The notes under the pieces: model-generated
The model's input: the letters and a program-made list of their open reading frames with translations, nothing else
Database searches by the model: none
What the model was told of the DNA's origin: nothing
Position numbers and translations under genes: made by a program
Origin: Rhodoferax sp.
GTDB taxonomy: Bacteria > Pseudomonadota > Gammaproteobacteria > Burkholderiales > Burkholderiaceae_C
Direction: 5' to 3'
DNA length: 35,849 bases
Assembly (NCBI RefSeq): GCF_025354435.1
Contig: NZ_JANXMU010000031.1
Location: 1 to 35,849 of the forward strand
Shown: piece by piece, positions 17,263-25,999 of the stretch
Layout: each line of letters starts with the position of its first letter
How positions within the stretch are numbered: the first letter of the stretch is position 1

Positions 17263-18189
17263 ATGGCCAGCGTTCGACAACGGGACCGCGAACCAGAGCT
17301 GGAACACGACCTGGGCCGCCATTTGACACTGGGCTACGAGCCGTTGGAGATGCCCGGCAGCCTGCGCTATTTAGAGCACGGTATTCCCACGCCGCTGGTG
17401 CGCTGGCACCAGCACGAAGAATGTGAATTGCACCTCATCGTCGAGACCCGGGGCAAGCTGTTTGTGGGCGACTACATCGGCCACTTTGAGCCCGGCAATC
17501 TGGTGCTGACCGGCCCGCGCTTGCCGCACAACTGGATCAGCAGTGACGGCTCGGACGAGGTCGTCCACCTGCGCGACATGGTGCTGCAGTTTTCAGAAAC
17601 GCCGCTGCGCCAGGCCGGGGCCGAAGTGGGCGAGCTGCACAGCGTGCTGCCCCTGCTGGAGCGCGCCCGCCACGGCATTGAATTCTTCGACATGAGCGAG
17701 GTCGCTCGCGATGCCTTGGTGCGCATCAAAAACAGCCACGGTATGGCCCGGTATGGCGAATTTCTGATGCTGCTGGACCGTCTGGCCCGCTGCACCGACT
17801 ACCGGCTGCTGTCCACCGTGCAGATGCAAAGCTTTGACGACGATGCCTCGCTGGCGCAAATCAGCGGCATCGTCAGCTACCTCACCGAGCACAGCGCCGA
17901 GCAGTTCACCATGGGTGAAGTGTCCGAACGCGTCGGCATGACCGAAAGCCAGTTCTCCCGCTACTTCCGACGTGCCACCGGCAACACCTTTACCGACTTT
18001 GTGAACCGCCTACGCATCAACCGTGCCTGCCAGTTGCTGATGGAGACCGACCGTTACATCAACAACGTCTGCTACGACGTGGGCTTCAACAACGTCGCCA
18101 ATTTCAACCGCCGTTTCATGCAAATCAAAGGCATGACCCCCAAAGACTTCCGCCGCCAGGCCGAAGCAAGATTTGGCAACAAGAACTGA
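17263..18189 (+). CDS. mtlR: AraC family regulator of polyol catabolism (MtlR-like)
   Basis: A 308-residue regulator. The N-terminal cupin sensor domain contains WHQHEECELHLI (~46-57) and GDYIGHFEPGNLVL (~68-81). The C-terminal AraC DNA-binding domain holds two helix-turn-helix units, the first at SERVGMTESQFSRYF (~222-236) and the second ending VGFNNVANFNRRF (~273-285) followed by GMTPKDFR. The arrangement of transporter genes, dehydrogenase, AraC regulator and xylulokinase resembles the Pseudomonas mtl operon, where MtlR activates with mannitol, sorbitol or arabitol. The start at 17263 with AAGGAGA at 17251-17257 is clear; an upstream in-frame start at 17227 falls in the hairpin. Confidence 0.88.
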   Translation: MASVRQRDREPELEHDLGRHLTLGYEPLEMPGSLRYLEHGIPTPLVRWHQHEECELHLIVETRGKLFVGDYIGHFEPGNLVLTGPRLPHNWISSDGSDEVVHLRDMVLQFSETPLRQAGAEVGELHSVLPLLERARHGIEFFDMSEVARDALVRIKNSHGMARYGEFLMLLDRLARCTDYRLLSTVQMQSFDDDASLAQISGIVSYLTEHSAEQFTMGEVSERVGMTESQFSRYFRRATGNTFTDFVNRLRINRACQLLMETDRYINNVCYDVGFNNVANFNRRFMQIKGMTPKDFRRQAEARFGNKN

Positions 18190-18201
18190 AAAGAACCCCT
18201 C

Positions 18202-19662
18202 ATGTATTTAGGACTCGACCTCGGCACTTCCGAACTCAAAGCCCTGCTGCTGGCCGACGACCACCGGGTGGTGGCGGTGGCGCATGCGCAGCTCAGCGTG
18301 CAGCAGCCCCAGCCCCTGTGGTCGGAGCAAGACCCGCACAGCTGGTGGCGCGCGCTGGAATCGGTGATGGACCAGCTGGCGGCCAGCCACCGGGCCGATC
18401 TGTCTGCCGTGCGGGCCATCGGCCTGTCGGGTCAGATGCACGGTGCGGTGCTGCTGGACGCGCAAGACAAGGTGCTGCGTCCGGCCATTCTGTGGAACGA
18501 CGGCCGCAGCGGTGCAGCCTGCGTGGCCCTGACCGCAGCCGTGCCCGAGGTGGCCGACATCATTGGCAACCTGGCCATGCCCGGCTTTACCGCGCCCAAA
18601 CTGTGGTGGCTGCGCGAGCATGAACCCGAGATATTCAAGCAAACCGCCCGCGTGCTGTTGCCCAAAGACTATTTGCGCCTGCTGCTGACCGGTGAGGCCG
18701 TGACCGACTGCTCCGATGCCTCTGGCACCCTGTGGCTGGACGTGGGCGCACGCGCCTGGTCGCCCAAGCTGCTGGCCGCCTGTGGCCTGGACGTGTCGCA
18801 CATGCCCCGCGTGGTCGAGGGCAGCGCCGTCTCCGCCGGTTTGTCGTCCCACATCGCCATCCGCTGGGGCCTGCGGGTCGGTCTGCCGGTGGCCGGTGGT
18901 GGGGGCGACAACGCCGCCAGCGCCGTGGGCATGGGCGTCGTGTCGCCGGGCCAGGGCTTTGTGTCGCTGGGGACCTCTGGCGTGGTGTTTCTGGCCACCG
19001 ACTCGTTTCGGCCCAACCCGGCCCAGGCGGTGCACGCGTTTTGCCACGCACTGCCGAACCGTTGGCACCAGATGTCGGTGATGCTGTCCGCTGCCAGTGC
19101 GGTGAGCTGGGCCACCAAGCTGCTGCGTTATGACAACGAAGCCGCGCTGCTGGCCGCCGCCGCCCAGGTGTCGCCCACCGCCCGCGCCAATGCGCCGCTG
19201 TTTTTGCCCTATCTGTCGGGCGAGCGCTCGCCGCACAACAACCCGAACGCCCAGGGCGTGCTGTTTGGCCTGACCCACAGCCATGACGCTGCCGCGATGG
19301 CCTACGCCGTGGTGGAGGGCGTGAACTTCGGCCTGTGCGACGGTTGGCGCACCCTGGCCACCGACCAGCCCATCGGCGCGCTGTCGGTGGTGGGCGGCGG
19401 TGCCCGCAGTGCCTGGTGGTCGCAAGAGCTGGCCAACACCTTGGGCGTGCCGCTGGTGACGCAAGAGGGCGGTGCCACCGGTGGTGCGCTGGGTGCGGCG
19501 CGCCTAGCTTGGCTGGCCGATGGTGGTGTGGAAGCGGACGTATGCCTGAGCCCGCCCGTGGCCCAGCGCTTCGAACCCGTGGCGCAGGTGGCTGCCGAGG
19601 TGGCCCGTTACCAGCGCTTCGGGGCGCTGTACCAAACCCTGCGCAGCAGTTTCCTTACCTGA
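18202..19662 (+). CDS. xylB: Xylulokinase
   Basis: A 486-residue FGGY sugar kinase. The N-terminal phosphate site is LGLDLGTSELKALL; residues LSGQMHGAVLLD (~74-85) match the xylulokinase substrate region, and SGERSPHNNPNAQG and VVGGGARS (~397-404) are the C-terminal FGGY and adenosine motifs. It phosphorylates D-xylulose to xylulose 5-phosphate for the pentose phosphate pathway. It is 12 bases after mtlR, so it is in the same operon. With the dehydrogenase it completes a D-arabitol route. No fructokinase is found in the operon. Confidence 0.93.
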   Translation: MYLGLDLGTSELKALLLADDHRVVAVAHAQLSVQQPQPLWSEQDPHSWWRALESVMDQLAASHRADLSAVRAIGLSGQMHGAVLLDAQDKVLRPAILWNDGRSGAACVALTAAVPEVADIIGNLAMPGFTAPKLWWLREHEPEIFKQTARVLLPKDYLRLLLTGEAVTDCSDASGTLWLDVGARAWSPKLLAACGLDVSHMPRVVEGSAVSAGLSSHIAIRWGLRVGLPVAGGGGDNAASAVGMGVVSPGQGFVSLGTSGVVFLATDSFRPNPAQAVHAFCHALPNRWHQMSVMLSAASAVSWATKLLRYDNEAALLAAAAQVSPTARANAPLFLPYLSGERSPHNNPNAQGVLFGLTHSHDAAAMAYAVVEGVNFGLCDGWRTLATDQPIGALSVVGGGARSAWWSQELANTLGVPLVTQEGGATGGALGAARLAWLADGGVEADVCLSPPVAQRFEPVAQVAAEVARYQRFGALYQTLRSSFLT

Positions 19663-19674
19663 TGTTTTTTAAGC

Positions 19675-19729
19675 TTTTTAAGCCTCTAGCGTATATTCCA
19701 CCTGCGCGAGTAGCTATTTAATCAATAGC
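19675..19729 (-). repeat. Dispersed ~55-bp repeat, copy C
   Basis: On the minus strand it begins GCTATTGATTAAATAGCT, contains CAGGT and CGCTAGAGGC and ends in TTAAAAA, the same order as copies A and B. It lies in the gap after xylB, ending just before the next gene. Confidence 0.65.
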
Positions 19730-19755
19730 ATTAGATGGCTAGGCCACAATCGCCT

Positions 19756-20097
19756 ATGCCCCATCCATCCCCCGCCGACTGGCAGGTGCTCCACGTCCAC
19801 CCCGCCGCTCCGGCCAAACCGATCGTGGGCGCGCCGTGCAACGGCTGCGGCGTTTGCTGCCTGTCGGCTCCGTGTCCGCTGGGCATCGTGTTGTCGGGTC
19901 GCCGCAGCGGTGCGTGTGCGGCTTTGCGTTGGAATGGTGTGCAGGCCCGCTATCTGTGCGGTGCCATTGCGCAACCTGCCGAGGTGCTAGGCCCGCGTTG
20001 GCGCTGGGCGGCTCCGCTGTTGGGCCGTTGGGCGCGGCGCTGGGTGGCCGCGGGAATCGGCTGCGATTCGACGCTGGAGGTAGAGCGTCAGGCCTGA
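19756..20097 (+). CDS. Small cysteine-cluster protein (YkgJ-like metal-binding type)
   Basis: A 113-residue protein with the cluster CNGCGVCCLSAPC (residues 29-41) and two further Cys further on. This spacing recalls YkgJ/UPF0153-type CxxC proteins thought to bind zinc or an Fe-S centre, but the protein is shorter. The C-terminal third is Arg/Trp-rich (RWRWAAPLLGRWARRW). The start at 19756 is chosen because the upstream in-frame ATG at 19735 lies at the edge of the repeat; neither has a clear Shine-Dalgarno. Its last 10 bases overlap the end of the convergent gtrA gene. I do not know its function. Confidence 0.65.
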   Translation: MPHPSPADWQVLHVHPAAPAKPIVGAPCNGCGVCCLSAPCPLGIVLSGRRSGACAALRWNGVQARYLCGAIAQPAEVLGPRWRWAAPLLGRWARRWVAAGIGCDSTLEVERQA

Positions 20098-20489
20098 TGC
20101 TTCTGTTTGAACACCAGATGCCGGGCCGTCAGGTAGTTGGACAGCAGGCCTGCGCAGCTACCCAAGGCCACGCCTAGCGCGGCCTTGCCGGGCAGGTCGA
20201 TCCAGTGCAGAGTGGCCACATAGGCCGAGTAGTTCAGTACCGCCCCCCCCAGCATCGACACCATGTAGCGCAGGTACTGTTGCACAGCCGAAGCCGTGTC
20301 CGTTACTCCGGCCTGGAAGGTAAAGCGCCGGTTCAGCCACCAGGTGGCGGTGGCCGCAGCGATGAACGACAGCACCCGCGCCCCATACCAGCCCAAAGCC
20401 CAGGCCGAGGCATACAGCACCGCCAGGTCCACGCCCAGGCCGATAATGCCGACCATGCAGAAGCGTAGAAACTGCGGCGATGGTTTCAT
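20088..20489 (-). CDS. GtrA family membrane protein
   Basis: A 133-residue protein with four hydrophobic segments (about 10-30, 35-52, 75-95, 103-122) and the motifs RFCMVGIIGLGVDLAVLY and ATWWLNRRFTF that mark GtrA proteins. Members help move undecaprenyl-linked sugars across the inner membrane for lipopolysaccharide, teichoic acid or arabinogalactan decoration. The start at 20489 (MKPSPQFLRF) lies 7 bases after the prfC stop, so it is probably co-transcribed with prfC; a longer open frame upstream is only a shadow of prfC. The sugar is unknown, and no glycosyltransferase partner is adjacent. Confidence 0.85.
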   Translation of the reverse strand: MKPSPQFLRFCMVGIIGLGVDLAVLYASAWALGWYGARVLSFIAAATATWWLNRRFTFQAGVTDTASAVQQYLRYMVSMLGGAVLNYSAYVATLHWIDLPGKAALGVALGSCAGLLSNYLTARHLVFKQKHQA

Positions 20490-20496
20490 TCCGCGT

Positions 20497-22125
20497 TTAG
20501 CCTGCGTTCTGCAGCGCCAGGCCCGCGTGTTCGCGCAGCGGGTGGAAATGGATCTTCGGGAAACGCTCTTGCGCCAGCCGCACATCGTAGGGCGAGGTGC
20601 ACAGGTAGGCCAGGGTTTCGGCCGCATCGTGGGCCATGCGCATCGGGTAGGCATCGGTGAAGGCGCGCAGCTCGGCCGGGGTGTCGGCGGTGATCCAGCG
20701 CGCACCGGTGTACTGGCAGCCTTCCAGCCGCACGTCGGCATCGTATTCTGACTTCAGGCGGTGCTGTACCACTTCAAACTGCAACTGGCCCACGGCACCC
20801 AGCAGCATCGGCCCGCCAACGCTGGGACGGAACACCTGGATGGCACCTTCTTCGCCCAGCTGGGCCAGGCCCTGCTGCAACTGCTTGGTGCGCAACGGGT
20901 TCTTCAAAATCACCGTCATGAACAGCTCGGGCGCGAAGAAGGGCAGGCCGGTGAATTGCAGGCTGGCACCGTCGGTGATGGTGTCGCCCAGCTGCACGCC
21001 GCCATGGGTGGTAAAACCGATGATGTCGCCCGCATAGGCCTCGTCCACCGCCTCGCGACGCTGGCTCAGAAAGGTCACCACGCTGGTCGGGCGCAGCTCT
21101 TTGGCGGTGCGCTGCACGCGCAGCTTCATGCCGGGCGTGTACTTGCCCGAGGCCATGCGCACAAAGGCAATGCGGTCGCGGTGCGCCGGGTCCATATTGG
21201 CCTGCACCTTGAACACCACACCGGCAAAAGCCTTGTCGTCGGGCTGGATCTCTTTCACCACCGGCTGGCGATTCACCATCGTGGTGCTGGTGCGGGGCTG
21301 CGGCGGTGGGGCCAGATCGACCAGCGCGTCCAGCACTTCCATCACTCCGAAGTTGTTCACGCCGGAGCCGAAGAACACCGGGGTTTGCTTGCCGGCTAAA
21401 AAGGCCTCCAGGTCCCAGGCGGGGGAGGCCCCGGCGGCCAATTCCATGCTTTGCTCGGCCCCTTCAAATTCGGCACCAAAGCGCTTCAGCAGCTCGGCGC
21501 GGTTGTCCAGGGCGATGGTCTCGAACTCTTGCGGCAGGCGTTCCTTGCCAGAGTCGAACACCGTCATGCTCTGGGTGCGCAGGTTCATGATGCCGCCAAA
21601 GCTCTTGCCCTGGCCTACGGGCCAGGTCATGGGTACGCAGGGCATGCCGAGTTCGCGCTCGATCTCGTCCAGTATGTCCAGCGGCTCGCGCACTTCGCGG
21701 TCCATCTTGTTGACGAAGGTGATGATGGGCGTGTCACGCTGGCGGCAGACCTCGATCAGGCGGCGGGTTTGCGCCTCCACACCATTGGCCGCGTCGATCA
21801 CCATCAGGGCCGAATCCACTGCGGTCAGCACGCGGTAGGTGTCTTCCGAGAAGTCTTTGTGGCCGGGCGTGTCCAGCAAGTTGATCACGTGGTCGCGGTA
21901 CAGCATCTGCATGACCGACGAGGCCACCGAGATGCCGCGCTGCTTTTCAATCTCCATCCAGTCGCTGGTGGCATGGCGGGTGGCCTTGCGCGCCTTCACC
22001 GATCCTGCAATCTGGATCGCGCCCGAGAACAGCAGCAGCTTTTCGGTCAGCGTGGTTTTACCCGCATCCGGGTGGGAAATGATCGCAAACGTGCGGCGGC
22101 GGCGGGTTTCGGAGGCGTAAGACAA
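20497..22125 (-). CDS. prfC: Peptide chain release factor 3 (RF3)
   Basis: A 542-residue translational GTPase that recycles RF1 and RF2 from the ribosome after peptide release. G1 is SHPDAGKTT (~17-25), G2 region RGISVASS, G3 DTPGHKDF, G4 NKMDRE; the C-terminal domains II and III follow, ending near LREHAGLALQNAG. The start is a judgement: the TTG at 22125 gives MSYASETRRRRTFAII with a GGA seven bases upstream, and matches the usual RF3 N-terminus. The longer frame starts at a TTG at 22170 without a ribosome site, and an AT-rich -10-like TTAAAA at 22178-22183 would put transcription start beside it. The gene is divergent from atzF. Confidence 0.93.
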   Translation of the reverse strand: MSYASETRRRRTFAIISHPDAGKTTLTEKLLLFSGAIQIAGSVKARKATRHATSDWMEIEKQRGISVASSVMQMLYRDHVINLLDTPGHKDFSEDTYRVLTAVDSALMVIDAANGVEAQTRRLIEVCRQRDTPIITFVNKMDREVREPLDILDEIERELGMPCVPMTWPVGQGKSFGGIMNLRTQSMTVFDSGKERLPQEFETIALDNRAELLKRFGAEFEGAEQSMELAAGASPAWDLEAFLAGKQTPVFFGSGVNNFGVMEVLDALVDLAPPPQPRTSTTMVNRQPVVKEIQPDDKAFAGVVFKVQANMDPAHRDRIAFVRMASGKYTPGMKLRVQRTAKELRPTSVVTFLSQRREAVDEAYAGDIIGFTTHGGVQLGDTITDGASLQFTGLPFFAPELFMTVILKNPLRTKQLQQGLAQLGEEGAIQVFRPSVGGPMLLGAVGQLQFEVVQHRLKSEYDADVRLEGCQYTGARWITADTPAELRAFTDAYPMRMAHDAAETLAYLCTSPYDVRLAQERFPKIHFHPLREHAGLALQNAG

Positions 22126-22240
22126 GGTGGTTTCCAGAGCAAAACGGGGCGCTGCCGGGTGGGCAGGCAACCCGCGATTTTAACCAGGGCGGCCAGAATC
22201 GGCTGGGGGCCGTCGGCACGCTCCACTAGCTGGCACGTAG

Positions 22241-22265
22241 TTTGCATCTTGTCTTGGATACAAGA
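22241..22265 (+). promoter_or_regulatory. Composite operator/promoter motif of unit 1 (atzF side)
   Basis: TTTGCATC (22241-22248), three bases, then the partial palindrome TCTTGGATACAAGA (22252-22265), ending 14 bases before the atzF start. The identical arrangement occurs at 27183-27207, with the 14-bp box exactly reverse-complemented. CTTG...CAAG dyads suit GntR-FCD regulators, and such a regulator is encoded at 34435. TTGCAT may also act as the -35 element. Confidence 0.72.
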
Positions 22266-22279
22266 TGGGATGTTTCAAC

Positions 22280-23971
22280 ATGGTGCAAACCGAATCGCCA
22301 CACAGCGGTACCGCCGCCGCAGCCTGGTTGTCGCGTGCTGACTCGTCCATCGCGGGCGCTGTGCAGGGCCCCTTGGCTGGCCTGCGTTTCGCGGCCAAGG
22401 ACAACATCGACGTGCTGGGCCTGCCCACCACTGCTGCTTGCCCTGCCTTTGCCTATGCGCCCACGGCGCATGCCAGCGTGGTGCAAAAGCTGCTGCAAGC
22501 CGGTGCGTCGCTGCTGGGCAAAACCAATCTGGACCAGTTTGCCTGCGGCCTGAACGGCACGCGCTCACCCTATGGCGCGGTGCCCAATGCGTTCAACGCC
22601 GCCTACGTGTCGGGCGGCTCCAGCTCGGGTTCGGCCTATGTGGTGGCCACCGGGCAGGTGGACTTTGCGCTGGGCACCGACACCGCCGGGTCGGGCCGCG
22701 TACCTGCCGGGCTGAACAATATCGTCGGCATCAAGCCGTCCAAGGGCCTGGTCAGCACGCGGGGGCTGGTGCCTGCCGCGCAAAGTGTGGACTGCGTGTC
22801 CATCTTCGCCCGCAGCGTGGGCACCGCCGCCCAGGTGCTGCAGGCGGCCATGGGCTACGACCCGCTGGACCCGTTTTCGCGCCCACTGGCTCTGGCCAGC
22901 AGCCCCTTGCCCGCACGTTTCAACTTTGGAGTGCCCGACACCCTGGTCTTTTATGGCGACACGGCGGCCGAAGCGGCCTTCCAGCAGGCGATACACAAGC
23001 TCTGTGCGCTGGGCGGCACACCCGTCACCATTGCCTACGCCCCGCTGGCCGCCGCCGCCGCACTGTTGTACGACAGCGCGCTGGTGGCCGAGCGCTATGC
23101 CGCAGTGCGCGGCTTCTTTGATGCGCACGAGGCCGAGGTCATCGAGCCGGTGCGCAGCATTCTGGCCAGCGGGCGGGCCTACAGCGCCGCCGATCTGGTC
23201 GATGCCCAGGTGCGCTTGCGGGCCTACGGCCAGCAGGCTGCGGCCATGTGGGAAGGCATCGATGTGCTGCTGGTGCCCACCGCGCCCACGCACTACACGA
23301 TTGCACAAATGCAGGCCGATCCGGTGGTATTGAACCGCAACCTGGGCGCGTACACCAACTTCGTCAACCTGCTGGACTACGCCGCCATCTCGGTGCCCAG
23401 CAGCCTGCGCGCCGACGGCCTGCCGTTTGGCATCACGCTGATCGGCCCCTGCGGCAGCGACTGGCAACTGGCCGAGCTGGGCCAGCGCTACCACCACGCC
23501 AGCGGCATGCTGCAGGGTGCGCTGGACCTGCCCTTGCCTGCGCTACAAGCGCTGCCCGGCATCCAAGCCCAGGCGGTGGTGCGGGTGGCAGTGGTCGGTG
23601 CGCACCTATCCGGCATGCCTTTGAATAGCCAGTTGACCGAGCGCCAGGCGCGCCTGGTCGTCAGCACCACGACCGCGCCGGACTACCAGCTGTTTGCCCT
23701 GCCCGGCACAGTGCCACCCAAGCCAGGTCTGCTGCGTGTCGCGCCCGGCCAGGGCACAGGCATTGCCGTGGAGATCTGGGAGATGCCGGTGGCCCATTAC
23801 GGCTCTTTCGTGGCGCTGGTTCCGGCCCCGCTGGGCATAGGTACCCTGGCGTTGGCCGATGGCAGCAGCGTGCAGGGCTTTATCTGCGAGCCACAGGCGC
23901 TGGCAGGGGCGCGGGACATCAGCCACTGGGGCGGATGGCGCGCGTATGTCCAAGGAGAGTTGCTGAAATGA
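22280..23971 (+). CDS. atzF: Allophanate hydrolase
   Basis: A 563-residue protein with an N-terminal amidase-signature domain (to ~435) and the C-terminal allophanate hydrolase domain (about 440-563, starting VVRVAVVGAHLSG). The Ser-cisSer-Lys triad is visible as K40 (FAAKDN), S114 (SGGSSSGS) and S138 (GTDTAGSGRVP). It splits allophanate to ammonia and CO2, the last step of cyanuric acid, biuret and urea-carboxylase routes. No urea carboxylase is adjacent, which favours the biuret route. The start at 22280 (MVQTESPH) is chosen; 22265 would overlap the operator box. Its stop overlaps the atzG start as ATGA. Confidence 0.93.
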   Translation: MVQTESPHSGTAAAAWLSRADSSIAGAVQGPLAGLRFAAKDNIDVLGLPTTAACPAFAYAPTAHASVVQKLLQAGASLLGKTNLDQFACGLNGTRSPYGAVPNAFNAAYVSGGSSSGSAYVVATGQVDFALGTDTAGSGRVPAGLNNIVGIKPSKGLVSTRGLVPAAQSVDCVSIFARSVGTAAQVLQAAMGYDPLDPFSRPLALASSPLPARFNFGVPDTLVFYGDTAAEAAFQQAIHKLCALGGTPVTIAYAPLAAAAALLYDSALVAERYAAVRGFFDAHEAEVIEPVRSILASGRAYSAADLVDAQVRLRAYGQQAAAMWEGIDVLLVPTAPTHYTIAQMQADPVVLNRNLGAYTNFVNLLDYAAISVPSSLRADGLPFGITLIGPCGSDWQLAELGQRYHHASGMLQGALDLPLPALQALPGIQAQAVVRVAVVGAHLSGMPLNSQLTERQARLVVSTTTAPDYQLFALPGTVPPKPGLLRVAPGQGTGIAVEIWEMPVAHYGSFVALVPAPLGIGTLALADGSSVQGFICEPQALAGARDISHWGGWRAYVQGELLK

Positions 23972-24168
23972 CCGAGCAGGAACTGGAAACCTACGTGGAT
24001 GCGGCGGCCGCCGCCATCGGCTTGCAATTGGGCGAATCGCGCCTCGGTGTGCTGCGCTACTTTGCGCTGGCCTCGGGCTTTGCCGACTTGGTGAATGCCG
24101 CTCCGCTGACCGTGCATGACGAATCGCCCATGGCCTTCATCCCCGTAACGCCCCGGAGCAAGCCATGA
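23968..24168 (+). CDS. atzG: AtzG-like subunit (DUF4089), GatC-type partner of AtzE
   Basis: A 66-residue protein: EQELETYVDAAAAAIGLQL, then VLRYFALASGFADLVNAAPL, typical for the DUF4089 family. AtzG was found as a small GatC-like partner that binds and stabilises the amidase AtzE in cyanuric acid degradation. It is locked between atzF and atzE with ATGA overlaps on both sides (23968-23971 and 24165-24168), pointing to strict translational coupling. Confidence 0.85.
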   Translation: MTEQELETYVDAAAAAIGLQLGESRLGVLRYFALASGFADLVNAAPLTVHDESPMAFIPVTPRSKP

Positions 24169-25596
24169 CGACCAACGCCGACTGGTGGCTGCAGGACGCA
24201 TCCCGCATGGCCCGCGCCGTCACGGCCCGCGAAGTGACGGCCACGCAACTGGTGCAGGCCTGCCTGGATCGCATCGCCGCCACCGACGGCCGCGTCAACG
24301 CCTTCACTGACGTGGTGCAGGCCCGTGCCCTGCAGCGTGCGGCGCAGATCGACGCGGGCCTGGCCGATGGCAGCCAGGCCGCACTACCCTTGCTGGGCGT
24401 GCCTTTCGCCGCCAAAAACCTGTTCGACATCGCCGGGCTGCGCACGCTGGCGGGCTCCAAGATCGAGCGCGACAGCCCGCCCGCCACGGCCGACGGCCTG
24501 CTGGTACAGCGCATGGAAGCCGCAGGGGCCATCTTGGTCGGCGCGCTGAACATGGACGAATACGCCTACGGCTTCACCACCGAGAACACCCACGAGGGTG
24601 CCTGCCACAACCCGCACGACCTGGCCCGCACGGCGGGAGGCTCCTCGGGGTGGCTCGGGTGCGGCGGTGGCGGCGGGGCAGGTGCCGCTGGCGCTGGGCT
24701 CGGACACCAATGGCTCCATCCGCGTGCCCTCGTCGCTGTGCGGCGTGTTCGGCCTCAAACCCACGTTTGGGCGCTTGCCGCGTACCGGCAGTTTCCCGTT
24801 TGTCACCAGCCTGGACCACCTGGGGCCGTTTGCCCGCAGCGTGGGCGATCTGGCCCTGGCCTATGACGCGATGCAGGGTTATGAGGAAAATAGCCCATTC
24901 GTGGATGCAGGCTGTGCACAACGTGCTATCGAAAATGTAGTGACCGAGCTGCACCTGGGCATTGCCGGTTTGCGCATCGGCATGCTGGGCGGCTACTTCT
25001 TTGATAACGCCTTGCCCGCAGCCCGGGCCGCCGTGGCCACCGTGGCACAGGCGCTGGGTGCCATCGACACGGTGGAGTTACCCTGGGTCGAGGCGGGCCG
25101 CGCTGCTGCGTTTTTGATCACCAATTCCGAAGGCGCGGCCTTGCACCTAGACAACTTGCGCAGCCGCCCGCAAGACTTTGAACCCCTGTCGCGCGACCGC
25201 TTTCTGGCTGGTGCCTTGATCCCTGCCGCCTGGGTAGCCCGCGCCCAGCGGGTGCGCCGACGCTACGCCCAAGCCGCCGCCCAGGTGTTTGAAAAATACG
25301 ACCTGCTGCTCACCCCCGCCACGCCCTGTGCCGCCACGCTCTTAGGAACCGAGCGGTTGGATCTGAACGGCCGCGACCTGCCGCTGCGCCCCAACATCGG
25401 CGTGCTGACCCAGCCCATCTCCTGCATCGGCCTGCCGGTGTGCGCCGTGCCGGTGTGGGGTATGGACCCGCAATTGCCGCATTTGCCCATCGGCGTACAG
25501 GTGATTGCCGCACCCTGGCGCGAAGACCTGGTGCTGCGCGCCGCCGCCGTGCTCGAGGCAGCAGGTGTCTGCCGTGCGCCCGTTGCAAATCTTTGA
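24165..25596 (+). pseudogene. atzE: AtzE-like amidase (1-carboxybiuret hydrolase), broken by a one-base insertion
   Basis: Two overlapping frames together make a full amidase of about 476 residues. The first (from 24165) carries K84 of the triad (FAAKN) and the GGSS signature with the cis-Ser at about 160. The frame then breaks at a run of four G (24647-24650) where the family motif GGSSGGSG needs three. The second frame carries the nucleophile (GSDTNGSIRVP; Ser at about 184, the expected 24 residues later) and runs to 25596. Unshifted translation ends at 24866 (233 residues) and lacks the nucleophile. AtzE with AtzG hydrolyses 1-carboxybiuret. The rest of the gene shows no other damage, so this is a recent mutation or a sequencing error; translation by frameshifting is not excluded. 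Confidence 0.85.
24887..24940 (-). repeat. Diverged copy D of the dispersed repeat, inside atzE
   Basis: On the minus strand ATAGCACGTTGTGCA leads at the same spacing as in copy A to GGGCTATTTT; 21 of 38 aligned bases after ATAGC match copy A without gaps. It shares the TAGCACGT-N-GTG start with copy E. It encodes about 18 residues of the amidase after the signature region. Confidence 0.45.
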
Positions 25597-25605
25597 AGGA
25601 CGCCC

Positions 25606-25983
25606 ATGGACTACCCCATCAACCTGCCCGAAGTCCTGGCCGAAGTGCAGGCCGTTTTCAACCGCTACGAAGATGCCCTGGTGCACAACCGCGTCGAGGT
25701 GCTGGACGAGCTGTTTTGGAACAGCCCGCACACCTTGCGTTACGGCGCCACCGAGAACCTCTACGGTTTCGATGCCATCCAGGCCTTCCGCGCAGGCCGT
25801 CCGGCCCAGGGTTTGCAGCGCCAGTTGCTGAAAACCGTGCTCACTACCTACGGACAGGACTTTGCGACGGCCAATGTCGAGTTCCGGCGCGAAGGCAGTG
25901 CCACCACCGGCCGCCAAAGCCAGACCTGGCTGCGCACGGTACAGGGCTGGCGGGTGGTGGCCGCGCATGTGAGCTTGCTGTGA
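25606..25983 (+). CDS. atzH: AtzH-like protein (DUF3225, SnoaL/NTF2-like fold)
   Basis: A 125-residue protein. Motifs [22 protein letters not shown], split here as FNRYEDALV and LDELFW (about 18-43), and [16 protein letters not shown] (47-62) are typical of the DUF3225 family with an NTF2-like cone fold. Genes of this family stand beside atzE in many cyanuric acid and pyrimidine-degradation clusters and are called AtzH; the exact reaction is not settled to my knowledge. It starts 9 bases after atzE, with GAAGGA as ribosome site, so it is part of the same operon. Confidence 0.82.
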   Translation: MDYPINLPEVLAEVQAVFNRYEDALVHNRVEVLDELFWNSPHTLRYGATENLYGFDAIQAFRAGRPAQGLQRQLLKTVLTTYGQDFATANVEFRREGSATTGRQSQTWLRTVQGWRVVAAHVSLL

Positions 25984-25999
25984 CGCGCCGGGTACGCCG

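Noticed and set aside
24640-24660. Programmed frameshift in atzE
   Set aside because: A run of only four G with no slippery heptamer or downstream structure seen; mutation or sequencing error is simpler.
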